DNA of 64,000 nucleotides from an uncultured Clostridia bacterium (GTDB lineage Bacteria; Bacillota; Clostridia; Oscillospirales; Ruminococcaceae): NCBI GenBank assembly GCA_944387885.1, contig CALXGR010000003.1, forward strand, positions 28,567-92,566, read 5' to 3'. Below the pieces are notes generated by a model. That model worked only from the letters and a program-made list of their open reading frames with translations. It made no database searches and was not told where the DNA came from. Below, in pieces: positions 1 through 9,534 of the stretch (positions within the stretch are counted from its first letter, which is position 1; each line of letters begins with the position of its first letter). The position numbers were made by a program, and so were the translations under genes.

Positions 1-743
1 TGGGTGCGGCTGACCAGACGGATGGCATTCAGCAGCTGGGGGAAGGTGACGCCCCCGGCTTCGGGGGTGCCGGTGCCGGGAAAGACCGAGGGGTCCAGGC
101 AGTCCAGGTCAATGGTGAAGTAGACGGGGGTTCCCGCCTTGGCCAGCCGGTCGGTCAGTTCCTCCAGTCCCTCAAAGTCAAAGGGATGCAGGTCGGTATG
201 CTCCCGTGCGAACCGGAATTCCTCCCGGTCTCCGCTCCGGATACAGAACTGGTGGATCTTCCCGTCTCCCACCAGGTCATGGCACCGGCGAAGGACGCAG
301 GCATGGCTGAGGGTCACCCCCAGGTAATCCTGCCGCAGGTCGGCGTGGGCATCAAAGTGGATGATTTCCAGGTCGGGGTGGCGGGCAAACACGGCCTCCA
401 CCGCCCCCAGGGTGACCAGGTGTTCCCCGCCCACCAGGAGGGGGAACTTTCCGTCGGCCAGAATCTCCTCGGCCCTGGCCCGGATATCATCCAGGGGAGC
501 CCGGGGACTGCCGAAGGAGAGTTCCAGGTCTCCGGAGTCAAACACCTGACAGTCGGTCAGGTCCCGGTCCTGGTAGGGGCTGTAGGTCTCCAGCCCGAAG
601 CTCTCGTGGCGGATGGCCGCCGGGCCGAACCGGGCGCCGGGGCGGAAGCTGGTGGTGGAGTCATAGGGTGCTCCGTAAATCACCAGCTTGGCCTGGTCAT
701 AGTCGGCATCACAGCCGATAAAGGTCTCTACATTGGGGTTCAC
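1..743 (-). CDS. speB: Agmatinase / arginase-family ureohydrolase (3' end cut by window edge)
   Basis: Hydrolyses agmatine to putrescine and urea, the step after arginine decarboxylation. About 247 residues are visible; the C-terminus lies outside the window. Ureohydrolase metal motifs are present: GGEH, DAHADLR and DLDCLDPS, which supply the His/Asp ligands of the Mn2+ pair. The start is a GTG at 743 whose bases overlap the TGA of speE (GTGA), indicating translational coupling. As third gene after speA and speE, agmatinase fits better than arginase or formiminoglutamase, but specificity is inferred from context. Confidence 0.88.
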   Translation of the reverse strand, partial: MNPNVETFIGCDADYDQAKLVIYGAPYDSTTSFRPGARFGPAAIRHESFGLETYSPYQDRDLTDCQVFDSGDLELSFGSPRAPLDDIRARAEEILADGKFPLLVGGEHLVTLGAVEAVFARHPDLEIIHFDAHADLRQDYLGVTLSHACVLRRCHDLVGDGKIHQFCIRSGDREEFRFAREHTDLHPFDFEGLEELTDRLAKAGTPVYFTIDLDCLDPSVFPGTGTPEAGGVTFPQLLNAIRLVSRT

Positions 744-1597
744 AGTTTTTCTACCTCCTCCAGCATTTTTTCCAGGAAAGCGGGGAGGAAGAAAGCCCCG
801 CAGTGGAGACGGACCGTGTAATACTTGGTATCCAGTCCCAGGGCCAGCCACTTATCCCGGTTGAAGTCGTCAATGGGATGGTACTTTTTGCTGGCAAAGC
901 CGAAGAGCCAGTACCCGGCGGCGTAGGTGGGGATGTGGGCCTGATAGACCCGGCTGATGGGGAAGGTGCGGACGATCTGTTTATGGCACCGCTGCATGGC
1001 GTCAGCGTCATGGCGGTAGAAGGGGCTTCCCTGCTGGTTGACCATGATGCCGTCCTCCCGGAGGGCGTTGTAGCAGATGCCGTAGAACTCCCGGGTAAAG
1101 TACCCTTCCAGGGGGCCGAAGGGGTCGGTGGAGTCCACAATGATAAGGTCGTACCGGGCGGTGCACCGGCGGATGAACCGCTGGGCATTGTCAAAGTAGA
1201 TATGGACCCGGGGGTCATCCAGACGGCAGGCGTTCTCGGGCAGGTATTTCCGGCAGGCTTCCACTACCTGGGAATCCATCTCCACCAGGTCGATGGACCG
1301 GATGGAGTCATACCGGGCCAGTTCCCGGACCACGCCCCCGTCTCCGGCGCCGATGACCAGCACATCCTGCACATTGGGATGGACCGCCATGGGTACATGG
1401 GTGATCATCTCGTCGTAGATGAACTCGTCCCGTTCGGTGAGGAGGACGTTTCCGTCCAGGGTCATTACCTTTCCGAACTCAGGGGTATCGTAAATATCGA
1501 TCTGCTGATAGTCGGTTTTCTGGGAGAACAGGTGCCGGTTGACCCGGATGCTGTGCTTCACGTCCGGGGTATGAAATTCGCTGAACCAAAGTTCCAT
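740..1597 (-). CDS. speE: Spermidine synthase (polyamine aminopropyltransferase)
   Basis: Transfers the aminopropyl group of decarboxylated S-adenosylmethionine to putrescine, giving spermidine. The 285-residue length is typical. The N-terminal beta domain is followed by a Rossmann domain with the nucleotide-binding loop VIGAGDGG (about residues 81-88), an acidic E-x-D pair (VEMD, about 104-107) and the catalytic DSTDP loop (about 155-159). The ATG at 1597 shares its A with the TGA of speA. No speD (SAM decarboxylase) is seen in the window, so dcSAM must come from elsewhere. Transcribed with speA and speB. Confidence 0.95.
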   Translation of the reverse strand: MELWFSEFHTPDVKHSIRVNRHLFSQKTDYQQIDIYDTPEFGKVMTLDGNVLLTERDEFIYDEMITHVPMAVHPNVQDVLVIGAGDGGVVRELARYDSIRSIDLVEMDSQVVEACRKYLPENACRLDDPRVHIYFDNAQRFIRRCTARYDLIIVDSTDPFGPLEGYFTREFYGICYNALREDGIMVNQQGSPFYRHDADAMQRCHKQIVRTFPISRVYQAHIPTYAAGYWLFGFASKKYHPIDDFNRDKWLALGLDTKYYTVRLHCGAFFLPAFLEKMLEEVEKL

Positions 1598-3066
1598 CAG
1601 ACGCCCTCCTGTTCCAGAATGTTGATGTGTTCAATATCCGGGTCCGCAGGGCCTGTCATGGAGCAGCCCTTGGCCTTGGCGTACCGGATATAATCCAGGA
1701 TTTCCGGGGTGATGCGCTCGCCGGGAGCCAGAATGGGGATTCCCGGAGGATAGCACATGACGAACTCGGAGCAGACACAGCCCACGCTCTCCGCCAGGGG
1801 AACGCTCCGCTGTCCGGCGTAGAAGGCCTCCTGGGGGCTGGTGACCACCTGGGGGTCAAAGTATTCCTGGTTCATCAGGCCGGTGCTGTCCTTCTGGTGA
1901 CGGCGGCGAATCTCAGCCAGAGCGCTGACCAGCCGTTCCAGGTTCTGGGGCCGGTCTCCGATGGACAGGTATGCCAGGATATTGCCGATGTCTCCGAACT
2001 CGATTTGGATGTCGTATTCATCCCGGAGCAGGTCGTACACCTCAATGCCAGCCAGACCGATGTCCCGGGTGTGGACACTGAGTTTGGTAGGGTCAAAGGC
2101 AAAGATGGAATCCCCGTTGACCAGTTCCTCCCCGAAGGCGTAATATCCGCCCACGGCGTTGATTTCCTCCCGGGCGTACTGGGCCATGGCAGACACCTGC
2201 CGGAACACTTCCTTTCCCCGGAGAGCCAGGTTCCGGCGGCTGATGTCCAGGCTGGACATGAGAAGGTAACTGCCCGAGGTGGTCTGGGTCAGGTTGATGA
2301 TTTTCCGCACATGGCCCTCGGAAATATCGGGGCCGGTGAGAAGGAAGCTGGACTGGGTCAGGCTGCCGCCGCTCTTGTGCATGGAGACTGCCGCCATATC
2401 CGCCCCCGCCTCCATGGCGGAGACCGGCATATTTTCTCCGAAGTAGAAGTGGGTGCCGTGGGCCTCATCGGCCAGGCAGAACATTCCCGCCTGGTGAGCC
2501 ATCTTGACAATGGCCCTCAGGTCGCTGCAGATGCCGTAGTAGGTAGGGTTGTTCACCAACACCGCCACTGCATCCGGATTTTCCCGGATGGCCTTGGCTA
2601 CCATTTCCCGCTTCATACCCAGGGAGATGCCCAGCTGGTGGTCCACCTCCGGGTTGACATAAACGGGGATGGCGCCGCAGAGGACCAGGGCGTTGATAAC
2701 GCTCCGGTGGACATTCCGGGGGAGGATGATTTTGTCTCCCCGCTTGCAGGTGGAGAGGACCATGCTCTGGACGGCACTGGTGGTACCGCCCACCATAAGA
2801 AAGGCATGGGCGGCCCCAAAGGCATCCGCCGCCAGCTCCTCCGCCTGGCGAATCACCGAGATGGGATGGCAAAGGTTGTCCAGGGGTTTCATGCTGTTTA
2901 CATCAATGCTGACGCATTTTTCCCCCAAAAACTGGGTCAGCTCCGGGTTGCCCCGGCCCCGCTTGTGGCCCGGCACATCAAAGGGGACCACCCGCATCTG
3001 GCGGAAGGTCTCCAGGGCCTCAAAAATGGGGGCCTGGTTCTGGTCCAGGCGATATTCATGTCTCAT
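1597..3066 (-). CDS. speA: Arginine (Orn/Lys/Arg family) decarboxylase, fold-type I PLP enzyme
   Basis: Decarboxylates arginine to agmatine (family members also use lysine or ornithine). The 489-residue protein has the GTTSAVQ phosphate loop (about 94-100), DEAH (Asp200) contacting the PLP ring nitrogen, and SMHKSGG with the Schiff-base Lys231. The length matches the short Firmicutes SpeA/YaaO form rather than the ~750-residue proteobacterial one. I chose the ATG at 3066 because GTGAGGTG stands just upstream; an in-frame extension to 3111 would run through the terminator hairpin. Arginine is favoured because agmatinase and spermidine synthase follow. Confidence 0.9.
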   Translation of the reverse strand: MRHEYRLDQNQAPIFEALETFRQMRVVPFDVPGHKRGRGNPELTQFLGEKCVSIDVNSMKPLDNLCHPISVIRQAEELAADAFGAAHAFLMVGGTTSAVQSMVLSTCKRGDKIILPRNVHRSVINALVLCGAIPVYVNPEVDHQLGISLGMKREMVAKAIRENPDAVAVLVNNPTYYGICSDLRAIVKMAHQAGMFCLADEAHGTHFYFGENMPVSAMEAGADMAAVSMHKSGGSLTQSSFLLTGPDISEGHVRKIINLTQTTSGSYLLMSSLDISRRNLALRGKEVFRQVSAMAQYAREEINAVGGYYAFGEELVNGDSIFAFDPTKLSVHTRDIGLAGIEVYDLLRDEYDIQIEFGDIGNILAYLSIGDRPQNLERLVSALAEIRRRHQKDSTGLMNQEYFDPQVVTSPQEAFYAGQRSVPLAESVGCVCSEFVMCYPPGIPILAPGERITPEILDYIRYAKAKGCSMTGPADPDIEHINILEQEGV

Positions 3067-3084
3067 TTCCGGCACCTCACAAAC

Positions 3085-3123
3085 AAAAAAGGATCGCAAG
3101 CCGTGGCCCACAGCTTGCGATCC
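3085..3123 (-). terminator. Intrinsic terminator hairpin inside the speA leader
   Basis: On the minus strand an 11-bp perfect stem (GGATCGCAAGC with GCTTGCGATCC) with an 11-nt loop is followed by six T, only about 20 nt before the speA ATG and downstream of the predicted speA promoter at 3439-3467. A terminator in that position implies attenuation: the operon is read only if the hairpin fails to form or terminate. Confidence 0.75.
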
Positions 3124-3319
3124 TGGTTGTTCCTATTTTCCTTCCCTCTGGGACTTTCTGCCCACGCCAGGGGCAAACCAGCATACCAAAAGAAGGCAAG
3201 GTACACAGAGTCTATACAGCGATAAAACACTTTTACTACTCTTATTGACCGTTTCACAAGTCTGCGTGTCAACGCATTTCGGTTATAAAGTAACCAACTC
3301 ATAAAATTTGAACCCATGG

Positions 3320-3432
3320 TTCAATCAATAGGGCGGAAATCCGCCTGTCGGCAGTGGACCCGGCTGTCCGTATGGCCTTGACTCCCGAAGGAGTGGTCCA
3401 GTATTCTTCGCTGAGAGTTCTCAGTGCAGTTC
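3320..3432 (-). ncRNA. Candidate structured cis-regulatory leader of speA-speE-speB
   Basis: The 5' part of the predicted ~370-nt leader folds by eye into nested stems on the minus strand: CTGAGA/TCTCAG close to the start, then TGGACC/GGTCCA enclosing two hairpins (ACTCC-TTCG-GGAGT and GGC...GCC), then GGCGG/CCGCC, and a TTGAACC/GGTTCAA stem near 3310-3325. I compared it from memory with guanidine, lysine, SAM, yybP and T-box consensus features and found no match. The ligand, if any, is unknown; an arginine, agmatine or polyamine signal would make sense. Confidence 0.45.
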
Positions 3433-3438
3433 ACACTT

Positions 3439-3467
3439 AAGATAGCATGGTGAAAAAAATTTGTCAA
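3439..3467 (-). promoter_or_regulatory. sigma-70-type promoter of the speA operon
   Basis: Minus-strand TTGACA (3462-3467) and TATCTT (3439-3444) with 17-bp spacing. A perfect inverted repeat AATAACA-TT-TGTTATT (3466-3481) touches the -35 box and may be an operator. The predicted start near 3432 leaves a ~366-nt leader before speA. Confidence 0.65.
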
Positions 3468-3591
3468 TAACATTTGTTATTTTCATCTTCCTGTTGAAAT
3501 TCCCCTTTGTGGGAAAATTCTTTTTTCCGGCTTCCACATGAATGCAAATTGTTGAAAATGCGGAAACTTTTTCCATCTGTGACTAAATAAC

Positions 3592-3620
3592 TTTTCAAGG
3601 GTCATAAAATATGATATTCT
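3592..3620 (+). promoter_or_regulatory. Possible promoter of pflB-pflA
   Basis: TTTTCA (3592-3597) and TATTCT (3615-3620) are spaced 17 bp apart, some 70 bp before pflB. The match is moderate. A small GCTCC/GGAGC hairpin follows in the leader. The divergent arrangement with speA leaves about 160 bp between the two promoters. Confidence 0.35.
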
Positions 3621-3693
3621 TATTCATGCTCCAAAAGGGAGCTTTGTCCGCTTTATTCAACCTGTTTTTTTGTATAGATAAAGGAGAAACCCT

Positions 3694-5946
3694 ATGCAGG
3701 ATTTTCAGCAGTGGAACGGCTTTGAAGGCCGTATCTGGAAAGAGGAAGTGAATGTGCGGGACTTTATCCAGAAGAACTACCATCCCTACGACGGGGATGA
3801 GTCCTTCCTGGCAGGTCCCACCCAGGCCACCGACAAGCTGTGGGGCGCTTTGCAGAAGCTCCAGAAGGAAGAGCGCGCCAAGGGCGGCGTTCTGGACTGT
3901 GAGACCAAGGTAGTCTCCGGTCTGACCAGCTACGGTCCCGGATACATTGACCCCGAACTGAAGGACCTGGAGCAGGTGGTAGGTCTCCAGACCGATAAGC
4001 CCCTGAAGCGCGCCTTCATGCCCTACGGCGGCATCAAGATGGCGGTCCAGGCCGCCGAGAACTACGGGTACGAAATTGACCCGGAGCTGAAGAAAATTTT
4101 CACCCAGTATATGACCACCCACAACGACGCCGTGTTCGGAGCCTACACTCCCGAAATGCGGCTGGCCCGGAAGACCCATGTGGTCACCGGTCTGCCCGAT
4201 ACCTACGGCCGGGGCCGTATTGTAGGTGACTACCGCCGTATTGCCCTTTACGGCATTGATTACCTGATTCAGGCCAAGGAGCAGGACAAGCTGAACTGCG
4301 GCTGCGGCAACATGTATGACGAGGTCATCCGTCTGCGGGAAGAAATTCAGATGCAGATCAACGCCCTGAAGGGGATGAAGGAGATGGCCAAGATTTACGG
4401 CTACGACATCTCCCAGCCCGCCAAGAACGCCAAGGAAGCCTGCCAGTGGCTCTACTTCGGCTATCTGGCCGCTGTCAAGACTCAGAACGGCGCTGCCATG
4501 AGCGTGGGCCGCATCTCCACCTTCCTGGACATCTACTTTGAACGGGACCTGAAGAACGGCGTCCTCACCGAGGGGGAGGCTCAGGAGCTCATCGACCACC
4601 TGACCATGAAGTTCCGGATGGTCAAGTTTGCCCGTATCCCCAGCTACAACCAGCTCTTCTCCGGCGACCCCACCTGGGCTACCCTGGAAGTGGCCGGCAT
4701 TGGCATGGACGGCCGGAGCATGGTCACCAAGACCGACTTCCGGTTCCTCCACACCCTGGAGAACATGGGCCCTTCCCCCGAGCCCAACCTGACCGTTCTC
4801 TACTCCTCCGCCCTGGGCGAGAACTTCAAGAAGTACGCCGCCAAGATTTCGGTGGACACCAGTTCCATCCAGTATGAGAACGACGATGTAATGAAGCCTG
4901 TATGGGGTGACGACTACTCCATCTGCTGCTGCGTTTCCGCCACCCAGACCGGCAAGGAGATTCAGTTCTTCGGCGCCCGTGCCAACCTGGGCAAGGCTCT
5001 TCTCTACGCCATCAACGGCGGCTTTGACGAGAAGCACCGCATTCAGGTAGGCCCCAAGATGGCTCCCATCACCAGCGAGTACCTGGACTACAACGAGGTC
5101 ATGGAGAAGTACGAGTTCTGGCTGGACTGGCTGGCTGACATCTATGTGAACACCCTCAACCTGATTCACTACATGCACGACAAGTACTACTATGAGGCTG
5201 CCGAGATGGCTCTCATTGATACCGATGTGCGCCGGACCTTTGCCACCGGTATTGCCGGATTCTCCCATGTGATTGACTCCCTCAGCGCCATCAAGTACGC
5301 CAAGGTGAAGGTGATCCGGGACGAGGAAGGCATTTCCAAGGACTTTGAAATCGAAGGCGACTTCCCCAAGTACGGCAACGACGATGACCGGGCTGACGAA
5401 ATCGGCGTATGGCTCCTCAAGACCTTCCTGGAGAAGATCAAGCGCCGCCACACCTACCGGAACTCTGAGGCTACCACCTCCATCCTGACCATCACCTCCA
5501 ACCTGGTGTATGGTGAGGCCACCGGCGCCATGCCCGACGGACGGAAGGCATACGCTCCCTTTGCTCCCGGCGCTTCTCCCTCCTACGGTGCAGAGCAGAA
5601 CGGTCTGCTGGCCTCCCTGAACAGTGTAGCCAAGCTGCCCTATCACTGGTCTCTGGACGGCATCTCCAACACCCAGACCATCAACCCCGGTGCTCTGGGC
5701 CACAGCGAGGAGGAGCGGAAGGAAAACCTGGTACAGGTTCTGGACGGTTACTTTGACCAGGGTGCTCATCACCTGAATGTAAATGTGTTCGGCACTGAGA
5801 AGCTGCTGGACGCTATGGAGCACCCCGAGAAGGAAGAGTACGCTAACTTCACCATCCGGGTATCCGGCTACGCCGTCAAGTTCATTGACCTGACCCGGAA
5901 GCAGCAGCTGGATGTTATCAGCCGTACCTGCCATGGGGTCCTGTGA
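3694..5946 (+). CDS. pflB: Formate acetyltransferase (pyruvate formate-lyase)
   Basis: Cleaves pyruvate with CoA to acetyl-CoA and formate in the cytoplasm under anaerobic conditions. At 750 residues it is full length. The active-site cysteines are in ICCCV (residues 411-413; E. coli uses an adjacent Cys pair) and the glycyl radical lies in RVSGYAV (Gly725) near the C-terminus. Residues such as the IN and DGISNTQT segments agree with true PFL rather than a diol dehydratase or choline lyase. AAGGAG precedes the ATG. The activating enzyme overlaps its 3' end. Confidence 0.97.
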   Translation: MQDFQQWNGFEGRIWKEEVNVRDFIQKNYHPYDGDESFLAGPTQATDKLWGALQKLQKEERAKGGVLDCETKVVSGLTSYGPGYIDPELKDLEQVVGLQTDKPLKRAFMPYGGIKMAVQAAENYGYEIDPELKKIFTQYMTTHNDAVFGAYTPEMRLARKTHVVTGLPDTYGRGRIVGDYRRIALYGIDYLIQAKEQDKLNCGCGNMYDEVIRLREEIQMQINALKGMKEMAKIYGYDISQPAKNAKEACQWLYFGYLAAVKTQNGAAMSVGRISTFLDIYFERDLKNGVLTEGEAQELIDHLTMKFRMVKFARIPSYNQLFSGDPTWATLEVAGIGMDGRSMVTKTDFRFLHTLENMGPSPEPNLTVLYSSALGENFKKYAAKISVDTSSIQYENDDVMKPVWGDDYSICCCVSATQTGKEIQFFGARANLGKALLYAINGGFDEKHRIQVGPKMAPITSEYLDYNEVMEKYEFWLDWLADIYVNTLNLIHYMHDKYYYEAAEMALIDTDVRRTFATGIAGFSHVIDSLSAIKYAKVKVIRDEEGISKDFEIEGDFPKYGNDDDRADEIGVWLLKTFLEKIKRRHTYRNSEATTSILTITSNLVYGEATGAMPDGRKAYAPFAPGASPSYGAEQNGLLASLNSVAKLPYHWSLDGISNTQTINPGALGHSEEERKENLVQVLDGYFDQGAHHLNVNVFGTEKLLDAMEHPEKEEYANFTIRVSGYAVKFIDLTRKQQLDVISRTCHGVL

Positions 5947-6697
5947 GCCTGTAGGGCTGGTCCATTCCCTGGAAAGTTTTGGCTCGGTGGACGGGCCGGG
6001 GGTCCGGTTTGTGGTCTTTCTGCAGGGCTGCGCCATGCGGTGCCAGTACTGCCACAATCCTGAGACCTGGGCCTGCACTTCCAGCAGCCAATGGACTCCC
6101 GAAGCCCTCTTCAAACACGCCCTCCGGTACCGGAGTTACTGGGGCAAGCGGGACCGGCGGGGCGGCATCACCGTCAGCGGCGGGGAGCCTCTTCTCCAGA
6201 TGCCCTTTGTCACCGAGTTTTTCCGGCTGGCCCGGGAAAACGGGGTGCACACTGCCCTGGACACGGCGGGACAGCCTTTCCGGGAAGACCCGGAGTTCCT
6301 GGCCCGGTTTGACCGGCTTCTGGAACAGACCAATCTGGTGATCCTGGACCTGAAAGAGATGGACGAGGAGAAGCACAAAGCCCTCACCGGGCATACCAAC
6401 CGGAACATTCTGGCCATGGCCCGGTATCTCTCGGACAAGGGTATCCCTCTTTGGATTCGTCATGTGCTGGTGCCCGGGCTTACCGATGACCCCCAGGGTC
6501 TTAAGGAACTGGATGAATTTATCCGGAGCCTGAAAACCGTGGAGCGGGTGGAAATTCTCCCCTACCACACCCTGGGCCGGTTCAAGTGGGACCGGCTGGG
6601 GATTCCCTATCCCCTGGGCGACACCCGTGTCCCCACCAGGGAAGAGGTGGAGCAGGCGGAGGCCATTCTCCACACAGTAGAATATACCGGGTCCTGA
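5933..6697 (+). CDS. pflA: Pyruvate formate-lyase activating enzyme (radical SAM)
   Basis: Installs the glycyl radical on PflB using S-adenosylmethionine and a [4Fe-4S] cluster. The 254-residue form chosen here starts with MGSCEP and aligns well with the E. coli N-terminus; an ATG 21 nt upstream is also possible. The cluster motif CxxxCxxC is Cys33-Cys37-Cys40 (CAMRCQYC), followed by the GGEP-type SAM motif (SGGEPLL). It overlaps the end of pflB by 14 bp, so the two are translationally coupled. Confidence 0.95.
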   Translation: MGSCEPVGLVHSLESFGSVDGPGVRFVVFLQGCAMRCQYCHNPETWACTSSSQWTPEALFKHALRYRSYWGKRDRRGGITVSGGEPLLQMPFVTEFFRLARENGVHTALDTAGQPFREDPEFLARFDRLLEQTNLVILDLKEMDEEKHKALTGHTNRNILAMARYLSDKGIPLWIRHVLVPGLTDDPQGLKELDEFIRSLKTVERVEILPYHTLGRFKWDRLGIPYPLGDTRVPTREEVEQAEAILHTVEYTGS

Positions 6698-6708
6698 ACC
6701 CGGCTTTA

Positions 6709-6745
6709 TCCCCCTTTTCTCACAGGAAAAGGGGGATTTTGTTTT
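6709..6745 (+). terminator. Intrinsic terminator after pflA
   Basis: Perfect 11-bp stem TCCCCCTTTTC/GAAAAGGGGGA with a 6-nt loop, followed by TTTTGTTTT. Confidence 0.85.
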
Positions 6746-6874
6746 CTCCTGCCGTTGCGGGCAAAAAATCAGAATGTTATAATAAAAGTTAAGGCAGCGC
6801 CGCCCGGGCCCCAAATACCAGTTCCGTGACGGTGCCTTTCCCTGTTTTAACGCTTTGTAAGGAGACTGTGGTCC

Positions 6875-8287
6875 ATGCTCTTTTCCAGCCTTGTATTTCT
6901 CTGGCTGTTTCTTCCCCTGGTGCTGCTGATTTACCAGCTGCTGCCGGGGATTCGGTCCAAAAACGCCCTGCTTCTCATTGCCAGCCTGTTCTTTTACAGC
7001 TGGGGGGAGCCCCGGTACATTTTCCTTATGCTGGGCTCCATTACCCTGAATTATCTGGGCGGGCTGTTCCTGGGATGGTGCAAAGGAAAAACCGCCCGGA
7101 AGCTGGTTCTCTTCCTGACGGTAGCCGCCAACCTGGGGCTTCTGGGATACTTCAAATACTACACCTTTGCCGCCGACACCCTGGCGGCCCTGGCCGGGCG
7201 GCAACTTCTTCCCATCAAGGAGATTGCCCTTCCCCTGGGCATCAGCTTTTACACCTTCCAGGCCATGAGCTATGTCATTGACCTTTACCGGGGAAAAACC
7301 GCCGTCCAGAAAAACTGGTTCCTGGTAGCCCTGTATGTAAGCTTCTTTCCCCAGCTGGTGGCAGGCCCCATCGTCCTCTACACCCAGGTGGAGGCTCAGC
7401 TGAAAGACCGCTCCACCTCCCTGACCCGGTTCACCTACGGCATCAAGCGGTTTTTGTACGGGCTGGGGAAAAAGGTGATTCTGGCCAACTGTTTTGCCGC
7501 CCGGGCCGACCAGGTGTTTGCCCTGGACCCTGGGGCGGTGAGCACTCCCCTGGCCTGGCTGGGAGCCCTCTTTTACACCCTCCAAATCTACTATGACTTT
7601 TCCGGTTACTCGGACATGGCCATCGGTCTGGGGCAGATGTTTGGCTTTGACTTCCCGGAAAACTTCAACTATCCCTATCTGTCCAAGACGGTCAGCGAGT
7701 TCTGGCGGCGGTGGCACATGACCCTGTCCGGCTGGTTCCGGGATTATCTCTACATCCCTTTGGGAGGAAACCGGAAAGGCCAGGCCCGGACCCTGATCAA
7801 TCTGTTCATCGTGTTTATGGCCACCGGTCTCTGGCACGGGGCCAACTGGCAGTTTGTGGCCTGGGGCCTTTGGTACGGAGTCCTTTTGATTCTGGAGCGG
7901 ACTGTCCTGAAACCCATTCTGCCCCGGCTGCCCCAGTGGCTGACCCGAATCTATGCCCTCTTCTTTATTGTCTGCGGATGGGTGATTTTCCGGGCGCCGG
8001 GCCTGCGGGCGGGAATCCTCTGGCTCAAGGCCATGCTCCTTCCCGCCGCCGGGTTTGCGGCCTATCCGGTGACCCGGTATCTGGACCCCCGGACCGTCCT
8101 TCTGGTGGTTGCCGGTCTGGCCCTCTGCGGCCCGGTCCAGGCTCTCTTCCCCCGGTTCAAGGCGACCCTCTATGACCGGGAGAAAACCGGGGCGCTCCAG
8201 TCCCTGGTCCTGTTGGGAATGGGCTTTGTCTGTCTCACCCTGCTGGTCAGCGGAACCTACAATCCCTTCATTTATTTCCGTTTTTAA
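6875..8287 (+). CDS. MBOAT-family O-acyltransferase (AlgI-like)
   Basis: Polytopic membrane acyltransferase that moves acetyl groups across the membrane for O-acetylation of an exported polysaccharide or the cell wall. The 470 residues carry about ten hydrophobic segments, the family motif around FWRRWHMTLSGWFRDYLYIP, and the invariant His in WHGANWQF. An early FYSWGEP motif is also typical of AlgI relatives. AAGGAG lies upstream of the ATG. An AlgJ/AlgX-like partner starts 12 bp downstream, so the pair is an operon. No polymerase or glycosyltransferase is nearby, so the acceptor is unknown. Confidence 0.9.
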   Translation: MLFSSLVFLWLFLPLVLLIYQLLPGIRSKNALLLIASLFFYSWGEPRYIFLMLGSITLNYLGGLFLGWCKGKTARKLVLFLTVAANLGLLGYFKYYTFAADTLAALAGRQLLPIKEIALPLGISFYTFQAMSYVIDLYRGKTAVQKNWFLVALYVSFFPQLVAGPIVLYTQVEAQLKDRSTSLTRFTYGIKRFLYGLGKKVILANCFAARADQVFALDPGAVSTPLAWLGALFYTLQIYYDFSGYSDMAIGLGQMFGFDFPENFNYPYLSKTVSEFWRRWHMTLSGWFRDYLYIPLGGNRKGQARTLINLFIVFMATGLWHGANWQFVAWGLWYGVLLILERTVLKPILPRLPQWLTRIYALFFIVCGWVIFRAPGLRAGILWLKAMLLPAAGFAAYPVTRYLDPRTVLLVVAGLALCGPVQALFPRFKATLYDREKTGALQSLVLLGMGFVCLTLLVSGTYNPFIYFRF

Positions 8288-8299
8288 GGAGGCCCGGAT

Positions 8300-9427
8300 A
8301 TGGATAAAAACCGAAAAATTCAACTGGGCCTCACCGCCGGGTTTGTGGCTTTGCTGGCCGGTCCCGGACTGCTCTGGCTTGGGGTAAACCCTTTCTGTGA
8401 CACCACCAACTATGAGAACCGGACCCTTACGGCCTTCCCCACCGCCCAGACCTCCATTGAACAATGGCCGGGGCAGTTTGAGGATTGGCTGGAGGATCAC
8501 GCTCCCTTCCGGAACGGATTCCTCACCCTGAAAGCCGGGGCTGACCGGCTGGTGGGAAGTCTGGATTCCTCCAATGTTCTGCTTGGCAAGGAAGGCTGGC
8601 TCTTTTTGCAGGATGTCAGCGACTCCAAAAGCATCTCGGATTACCAGGGTCTTACTGCCTATTCTCAGGAGGAGATGGCCGCTCTGGCCGGGACCCTGGA
8701 GAAGCTGAACCAGGTATTGGCCCGGAAAGGCAGCAAGCTGGCTTTGATTTTTGCCCCCGCCAAGGAGGGAGTATACAGCCAATATATGCCTGACTCCATC
8801 CCGGTGGTTTCCCGCCCCACCCGGGTCCAGGCCCTGGTGGAGTATCTGAATCAAAACACCCAGGTGCCGGTGCTTTTTCCCCTGGAGGAATTGAGTGCCG
8901 CCGGGGAGTCCACTCAGGTCTACTACAAATATGATACCCACTGGAATGATGTGGGTGCCTGGCTGGCGGCGCAGCAGCTGCTGGAGGTCCTGGATCTGCC
9001 CTTTGAGGAAGTCCTTCCCACGGTAGAGGTAAACCCGGATAAGACCGCTCCCACCGACCTGGCCAACATGTGCGGCAGCTGGGATTTCTGCACTGACGAC
9101 CTCTACTACGAGGTGGATGCACCTGCCGCCCAATGTACCGAAGGGACTCCCGACACCGAGTTGACCCGGTATCAGGGGGATGGCACAGAGGACCTGCTGC
9201 TGGTGCGGGACAGCTTTGGGGCCGCCTTGGGTCCCCGGCTGGCTCAGGGATTTGATGAGACAGTGGTCATTCACGGAAATCTTCTCTCGGAGGAGAATCT
9301 GGCCCAGTACCAGCCCGCCATTCCTCAGGTGGTCGTAGTGGAAGTGGGCGAGCGTTTCAGCGACAATCTGGCCGGGCGGCTGGATACCCTGCTGGCCTGG
9401 GCAGAGCAGGCATCTCCTTCCCTCTGA
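8300..9427 (+). CDS. AlgJ/AlgX-like (DHHW family) SGNH-type acetyltransferase partner
   Basis: 375 residues with one N-terminal signal-anchor (about 10-28), then an extracytoplasmic SGNH-like domain. Diagnostic signs are NRTL near residue 41, the DTHWND motif (AlgX/AlgJ D-x-H type, about 212-217) and a late VRDSFG block that supplies the nucleophilic Ser. Such proteins receive acetyl groups from the MBOAT partner and esterify the polymer. It follows the MBOAT gene by 12 bp and ends before a strong terminator. Confidence 0.85.
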   Translation: MDKNRKIQLGLTAGFVALLAGPGLLWLGVNPFCDTTNYENRTLTAFPTAQTSIEQWPGQFEDWLEDHAPFRNGFLTLKAGADRLVGSLDSSNVLLGKEGWLFLQDVSDSKSISDYQGLTAYSQEEMAALAGTLEKLNQVLARKGSKLALIFAPAKEGVYSQYMPDSIPVVSRPTRVQALVEYLNQNTQVPVLFPLEELSAAGESTQVYYKYDTHWNDVGAWLAAQQLLEVLDLPFEEVLPTVEVNPDKTAPTDLANMCGSWDFCTDDLYYEVDAPAAQCTEGTPDTELTRYQGDGTEDLLLVRDSFGAALGPRLAQGFDETVVIHGNLLSEENLAQYQPAIPQVVVVEVGERFSDNLAGRLDTLLAWAEQASPSL

Positions 9428-9467
9428 GTTTTCAGATGATTCAAAAAATCCACATTGCGACAACAAA

Positions 9468-9512
9468 AAAGGGACCTGCGGCTCAGCGAAGCCGCAGGTC
9501 CCTTTAATTTTC
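9468..9512 (+). terminator. Intrinsic terminator after the O-acetylation pair
   Basis: A 16-bp perfect stem (AAAGGGACCTGCGGCT and its complement) with a 6-nt loop is followed by a T-rich stretch. It could work in both directions. Confidence 0.85.
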
Positions 9513-9534
9513 TTTTCTCCTGCCTTTTTTGACA

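Noticed and set aside
3067..3432. T-box, lysine, SAM, guanidine or manganese riboswitch as an explanation of the speA leader
   Set aside because: Key conserved stretches of these classes (T-box AGGGTGG, SAM kink, guanidine core) are not visible, so no class is named.
3595..6114. Open frame of about 840 codons opposite pflB
   Set aside because: Antisense artefact of strongly biased pflB codons; low-complexity Val/Gly/Leu protein without motifs.
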